From positions 1 to 8,628 of the forward strand of contig JASHYW010000576.1 in assembly GCA_030042885.1 (NCBI GenBank): a stretch of DNA of 8,628 nucleotides, in the 5' to 3' direction. Positions 6,686 through 8,628 of this stretch are shown here, one piece after another. The translations under genes and the position numbers were made by a program. This DNA comes from Streptosporangiaceae bacterium (GTDB lineage: Bacteria > Actinomycetota > Actinomycetes > Streptosporangiales > Streptosporangiaceae). A model generated the notes under the pieces. It searched no databases. It worked only from the letters and a program-made list of their open reading frames with translations, and was not told where the DNA came from. Within the stretch, counting starts at the first letter, position 1. Every line of letters begins with the position of its first letter.

Positions 6686-6917
6686 CGCACCTTCCCCTCA
6701 GACCCTCGCGCACGGCACCGCGCAAAAACCGCGCCTAGCTGGATCGTATGCTCACCCGAGCACAATGGTCCTGTTCCCAACCGTGATGGACTGTCCCGGA
6801 CCCGGCTGGGCGCCGGCCTCTCCCCTTTAGTTACGGGTACGTCACGGGCTCCCGTACGGTTCACCGGTCCCCGTAAGCGCTTCGTAAGCGGCGCGGATCG
6901 GCCAGGGACCGAATCGA
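6686..6917 (-). promoter_or_regulatory. Leader/upstream region of the flavin operon
   Basis: No gene is recognised here on either strand; open frames lack actinomycete codon bias. The stretch contains the reductase ribosome site (6699-6690), a TACGAT hexamer on the minus strand near 6750 as a possible but unpaired -10, and two direct copies of CGTAAGCG at 6872-6879 and 6883-6890, 11 bases apart. If the minus-strand promoter lies in the palindromes at 6918-6972, this region would be an untranslated leader of about 240 bases. Confidence 0.35.
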
Positions 6918-6953
6918 CGGCCTGGATGTCAACTAAGGTTGACATCCAGGCCG
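6918..6953. repeat. 36-bp palindrome, operator 1
   Basis: The arms CGGCCTGGATGTCAAC (6918-6933) and GTTGACATCCAGGCCG (6938-6953) are exact reverse complements around a TAAG centre. The inner 18 bases, TGTCAACTAAGGTTGACA at 6927-6944, recur as a second site 28 bases on. The right arm supplies the TTGACA -35 element of the HTH gene. It probably binds a dimeric regulator; the RNA form could also fold as a strong hairpin if transcribed. Confidence 0.8.
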
Positions 6954-6974
6954 GTGTCAACTTAGATTGACATT
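6939..6974 (+). promoter_or_regulatory. Promoter of the HTH gene, probably giving a leaderless mRNA
   Basis: A perfect -35 TTGACA (6939-6944) is followed after 18 bases by TAGATT (6963-6968), which fits the actinomycete TAnnnT -10. Transcription starting 6-7 bases downstream would begin at the ATG at 6975. There is no ribosome site before this ATG, so a leaderless transcript explains the arrangement. Both elements lie inside the two operators, so a bound regulator would block RNA polymerase. Confidence 0.6.
6955..6972. promoter_or_regulatory. Operator 2, imperfect copy of operator 1 core
   Basis: TGTCAACTTAGATTGACA matches the core of operator 1 at 16 of 18 positions and keeps TGTCAA/TTGACA dyad symmetry. 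It covers the -10 element and ends two bases before the HTH start codon. The centre-to-centre distance to operator 1 is 28 bases. Confidence 0.7.
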
Positions 6975-7223
6975 ATGGAAAACGCATCCGCTCTGGCGGC
7001 CGCCGCCGACAGCTCGGACCCGCGGACCGGACTCCGGGCCGTGGCCGCTCTCCGCAGCCTGCTGGAGCAACTCGAGGCACTCCAGGTGGACAGCGCGCGG
7101 GAGAAGGGGTGGTCCTGGCAGGAGATCGCCGAGATCCTCGGCGTCTCCCGGCAGGCCGTACACAAGAAGCACGCGCGCCGCGCCGACCTCAGCCATCACG
7201 TCCGCCGGACCCGCACAGCGTGA
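6975..7223 (+). CDS. Small helix-turn-helix DNA-binding protein, likely autoregulator
   Basis: This 82-residue protein has a long predicted helix with Leu/Ala heptad character (18-43) followed by a sigma-region-4/MarR-like helix-turn-helix, GWSWQEIAEILGVSRQAVHKKHARR (45-69). In it, SRQAVHKKH is the recognition helix. The basic end (HVRRTRTA) may add DNA contacts. It resembles small HTH proteins that in actinomycetes are, as I recall, often encoded next to a Clp N-domain protein; no such partner is in this window. The ATG at 6975 begins right after two palindromic operators and lacks a ribosome site, which suggests leaderless translation and autoregulation. The next gene on the same strand is the cupin, beyond an AT-rich gap of 156 bases. 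DNA binding is a firm family inference; the operator target is inferred from position. Confidence 0.85.
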   Translation: MENASALAAAADSSDPRTGLRAVAALRSLLEQLEALQVDSAREKGWSWQEIAEILGVSRQAVHKKHARRADLSHHVRRTRTA

Positions 7224-7250
7224 CCAACGAGCCCATCGCCGTGGGCAGAA

Positions 7251-7379
7251 CAAGGCTTACTTCATAGTAAGGCATACCTAACTAAGTGGACAGCATATAG
7301 TTACTTTACGAAGAGTATTTATATGAGTACAGATAGTTATAACCTGTCATTGGAGACATCACGGATAGGATATGGATAA
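7251..7379 (+). promoter_or_regulatory. AT-rich control region upstream of the cupin gene with iron-box-like palindromes
   Basis: By hand count 46 of 130 bases in 7251-7380 are G or C (about 35%), in contrast to clearly GC-rich flanks. It contains the perfect inverted repeat CTTACT-TCAT-AGTAAG (7256-7271). This overlaps GTAAGGCATACCTAAC (7267-7282), symmetrical at 12 of 16 positions. The latter resembles the right half of DtxR/IdeR/DmdR iron boxes (consensus TTAGGTTAGGCTAACCTAA). ATAGTTA occurs twice (7296-7302 and 7333-7339). TAGGA at 7366-7370 is 9 bases before the cupin ATG and may be its ribosome site; TAGGAT could instead be a -10. No coding sequence is apparent. Confidence 0.5.
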
Positions 7380-7865
7380 ATGCTCAGAGTAAGCGGCGTC
7401 CGGGCGAGAGCCCTCCACGCCCCCGCGATGGCCATCGACGCTCCCGGTGACGTCATCATCATCCGCGCGGGCGGGAGCTATGACGGCAAGCAAGGCTTGA
7501 GCCTGGCCACCGGAGTGAGCAGCCGCTCGGCAGGCTCCCGTGCCCTGTGCCTGCACCTGGTGACGATCCCGCCCGGCACCCGCGGCGTCCCCCACGTCCA
7601 CGACGGGCACGAGTCCGCCATCTACACCGTCAGCGGCGAGACCGAAGTGTGGCACGGCGAGGGCCTGCGGCACCGGTCGGTGGTCAAGGCCGGCGATTTC
7701 ATGTACGTCCCTCCGGGAACCCCGCACCTGCCCGTGAACCGCAGCGATGTGATGACCGTCGCCGTCGTCGCCCGTACCGACCCCCAGGAACAGGAGAGCG
7801 TGGTCACCCTCAGCCTGCCTCCCCACCTGTCCGAGCTGAACGCCTTCCCGGTCGCCAGCCAGTAA
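7380..7865 (+). CDS. Cupin domain-containing protein
   Basis: This is a single-domain cupin of 161 residues, a beta-barrel metal-binding fold found in enzymes and sugar or ligand binders. Motif 1 is GVPHVHDGHESAIYTVSG (69-86), giving ligand candidates His72, His74 and Glu78. Motif 2, G-x5-P-x-G-x2-H-x3-N, matches exactly at Gly105-Asn120 (DFMYVPPGTPHLPVN), giving His116. The conserved part seems to begin at DVIIIRAGGSYDGKQGLSLATG (24-45). The ATG at 7380 has TAGGA 9 bases upstream. The ATG at 7428 (residue 17) is an alternative that removes a poorly conserved basic stretch, but it has no ribosome site. No signal peptide is seen, so it is cytoplasmic. Substrate cannot be deduced. An AT-rich promoter region with an iron-box-like sequence precedes it. 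Confidence 0.87.
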   Translation: MLRVSGVRARALHAPAMAIDAPGDVIIIRAGGSYDGKQGLSLATGVSSRSAGSRALCLHLVTIPPGTRGVPHVHDGHESAIYTVSGETEVWHGEGLRHRSVVKAGDFMYVPPGTPHLPVNRSDVMTVAVVARTDPQEQESVVTLSLPPHLSELNAFPVASQ

Positions 7866-8100
7866 CCCTGAGGCCAGCCCCATGAACCTGTAACATGCCG
7901 CGGCCGGGCTGTCTGTCCGCTTCGCGCCAGCCCTGCCGCCGCATCCCCGCCGCGCCCGCCCCCGCCTCCCGCGACTGCGCGCGCCGCGCCCCTCCCCGCC
8001 GCCCCACACGGGGGCGCAGGCGGTGCGCGCAGCCCGGGGCGGGCGCGCTCGTGTCCGACCGGAAGTTTGCCATCGGGCGAGCCGCATGGCCGTCGGTCGT
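7866..8100. other. C-rich stretch without a recognisable gene
   Basis: Between the cupin stop and the integrase homology I see no gene on either strand. The plus strand is strongly C-rich from about 7930 to 8005. C-runs at 7945-7948, 7955-7957, 7959-7963 and 7968-7970 mean the minus strand could form a G-quadruplex. CCCC-ACAC-GGGG (8002-8013) can form a small hairpin. The minus-strand integrase frame stays open through here, but its translation (Arg/Gly/Ala-rich) no longer looks like a recombinase. Confidence 0.45.
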
Positions 8101-8628
8101 GCCGCCCTTGGAGATGACGCGGCCGCGCTTGCTGGGCAGGTCGAGGTCGGGGACGTCCAGGCCGAGGATCTCCCCGGCGCGGGCCGCGGTCTCGTACAGC
8201 ATCCGCCACAGCGCCTTGTCCCGCAGCGGGACGTCCAGCTCCCAGATGGCGGCGACTTGCGCGCGGGTCAGCGCCCGCGTGGTGTCCACCGGGACCTTCG
8301 GCCGCGCCCACCCGGCGGTCGGGTCGGCGGTGACCCAGCCGGCCTCCGCCCACCAGGCCAGCGCGGAGCGCAGCGCGGACAGGTGCCGTGCCCGGGTCGC
8401 CGGGGCGAGCTGGCCGAACGCGGCGGTGAACGCGCCTCCAGGGCGCTGGCCCCGGCCGGGGTGCCGAGCACGGCGACATCCGACGCGGCGGCTTGGCCGG
8501 CCCGGTCGAGGTGCCCGCCGAGGGCGGTGAGGGTCTGCCGGTACTTCACCGCCGTCCCTGCCGACCACGCGCCCGGCGCGGCATGCGCGATCAGGAAGGC
8601 CTCGGCCGCGTGGCCGAACGTGGGCGCC
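8101..8628 (-). pseudogene. Tyrosine recombinase/integrase, frameshifted and C-terminally truncated (runs off right edge)
   Basis: Two frames together give an integrase. From the right edge to about 8431 one frame reads APTFGHAAEAFLIAH ... VKYRQTLTALGGHLDRAG ... TPAGASALEA. The next continues FTAAFGQLAPATRARHLSALR ... WWAEAGW with the core-binding domain. It then reads RALTRAQVAAIW ... DKALWRMLYETAARAGEILGLDV, which contains the first catalytic Arg, and GRVISKGG with the beta-hairpin Lys. Inserting one base near 8431-8435 restores LEARFTAAF, so a single-base deletion is likely. After KGG (about 8101) similarity stops: the H-x-x-R block and the nucleophilic Tyr are missing. Intact relatives are about 300 residues or more. 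It is a dead mobile-element gene, unless the frameshift is a sequencing error and the truncation an alternative end; no attachment site or tRNA is visible. Confidence 0.75.

Noticed and set aside
6682..6960. A short minus-strand ORF ahead of the reductase
   Set aside because: Its third codon positions are not G/C-biased and it reads through the palindromes and the ribosome site; more likely untranslated leader.
5192..6970. A 592-codon open frame on the plus strand opposite the reductase gene
   Set aside because: It mirrors the reductase frame; the product is an Arg/Gly/Pro/His-rich low-complexity sequence without domains, typical of antisense frames in GC-rich DNA.
7359..8087. A 242-codon minus-strand frame opposite the cupin gene
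   Set aside because: The plus-strand cupin has both exact cupin motifs; the opposite frame looks like its complement and continues into non-coding DNA.
7810..8100. Continuation of the integrase frame to 7810
   Set aside because: The frame is open but the sequence no longer resembles a recombinase and it overlaps the cupin 3' end.
1..8628. tRNA or rRNA genes, CRISPR arrays, intact insertion sequences
   Set aside because: I saw no cloverleaf with TPsiC-like box, no regularly spaced repeat array, and no intact transposase or terminal inverted repeats.

Overview
The window is GC-rich actinomycete-type DNA. Coding regions have strong third-position G/C bias, several starts are GTG, and the families present (BoxC, a ferric-reductase-like/FMN-binding/ApbE trio, a small sigma-like HTH protein, DUF488) fit a soil actinomycete, perhaps Streptosporangiales-like. 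I cannot name genus or species from the sequence.

Layout. (1) Bases 1-1133, minus strand: the N-terminal 260 residues of benzoyl-CoA-dihydrodiol lyase (boxC), running off the left edge. It is preceded by a 109-residue N-terminal stub of a CocE/NonD (S15) hydrolase that occupies the promoter-proximal position. (2) 1134-1325: a control region with two short perfect palindromes. (3) 1326-2861, minus: an unrecognised eight-helix membrane protein with a four-cysteine N-terminal module and a highly acidic tail. (4) 2992-3305, plus: an internally deleted NAD-dependent epimerase/dehydratase, followed by an intact DUF488 gene (3331-3864). (5) A GC hairpin lies between the convergent DUF488 and apbE genes. 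(6) 3932-6685, minus: a compact three-gene operon of a membrane flavo-haem reductase, a membrane-anchored FMN-binding protein and the flavin transferase ApbE. (7) 6686-6974: a divergent control region with a 36-bp palindrome and a second matching operator built into the promoter of a small HTH gene (6975-7223). (8) 7251-7380: a conspicuously AT-rich stretch with an iron-box-like palindrome, leading into a cupin gene (7380-7865). (9) 7866-8100: a C-rich stretch without a recognisable gene. (10) 8101-8628, minus: a frameshifted and truncated tyrosine recombinase that runs off the right edge.

How the parts work together. The clearest functional unit is the flavin operon. The reductase is inferred to take electrons from NAD(P)H through FAD and two b haems across the membrane to an FMN carried on the anchored FMN-binding protein, with ApbE attaching that FMN. 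The palindromes at 6918-6972 form overlapping divergent promoter elements, so the small HTH protein may repress itself and possibly the flavin operon. Three genes (hydrolase, epimerase, integrase) are remnants, which suggests a region that has undergone deletion and mobile-element activity.

All family calls are from reading translated sequence by eye; no database search was run.
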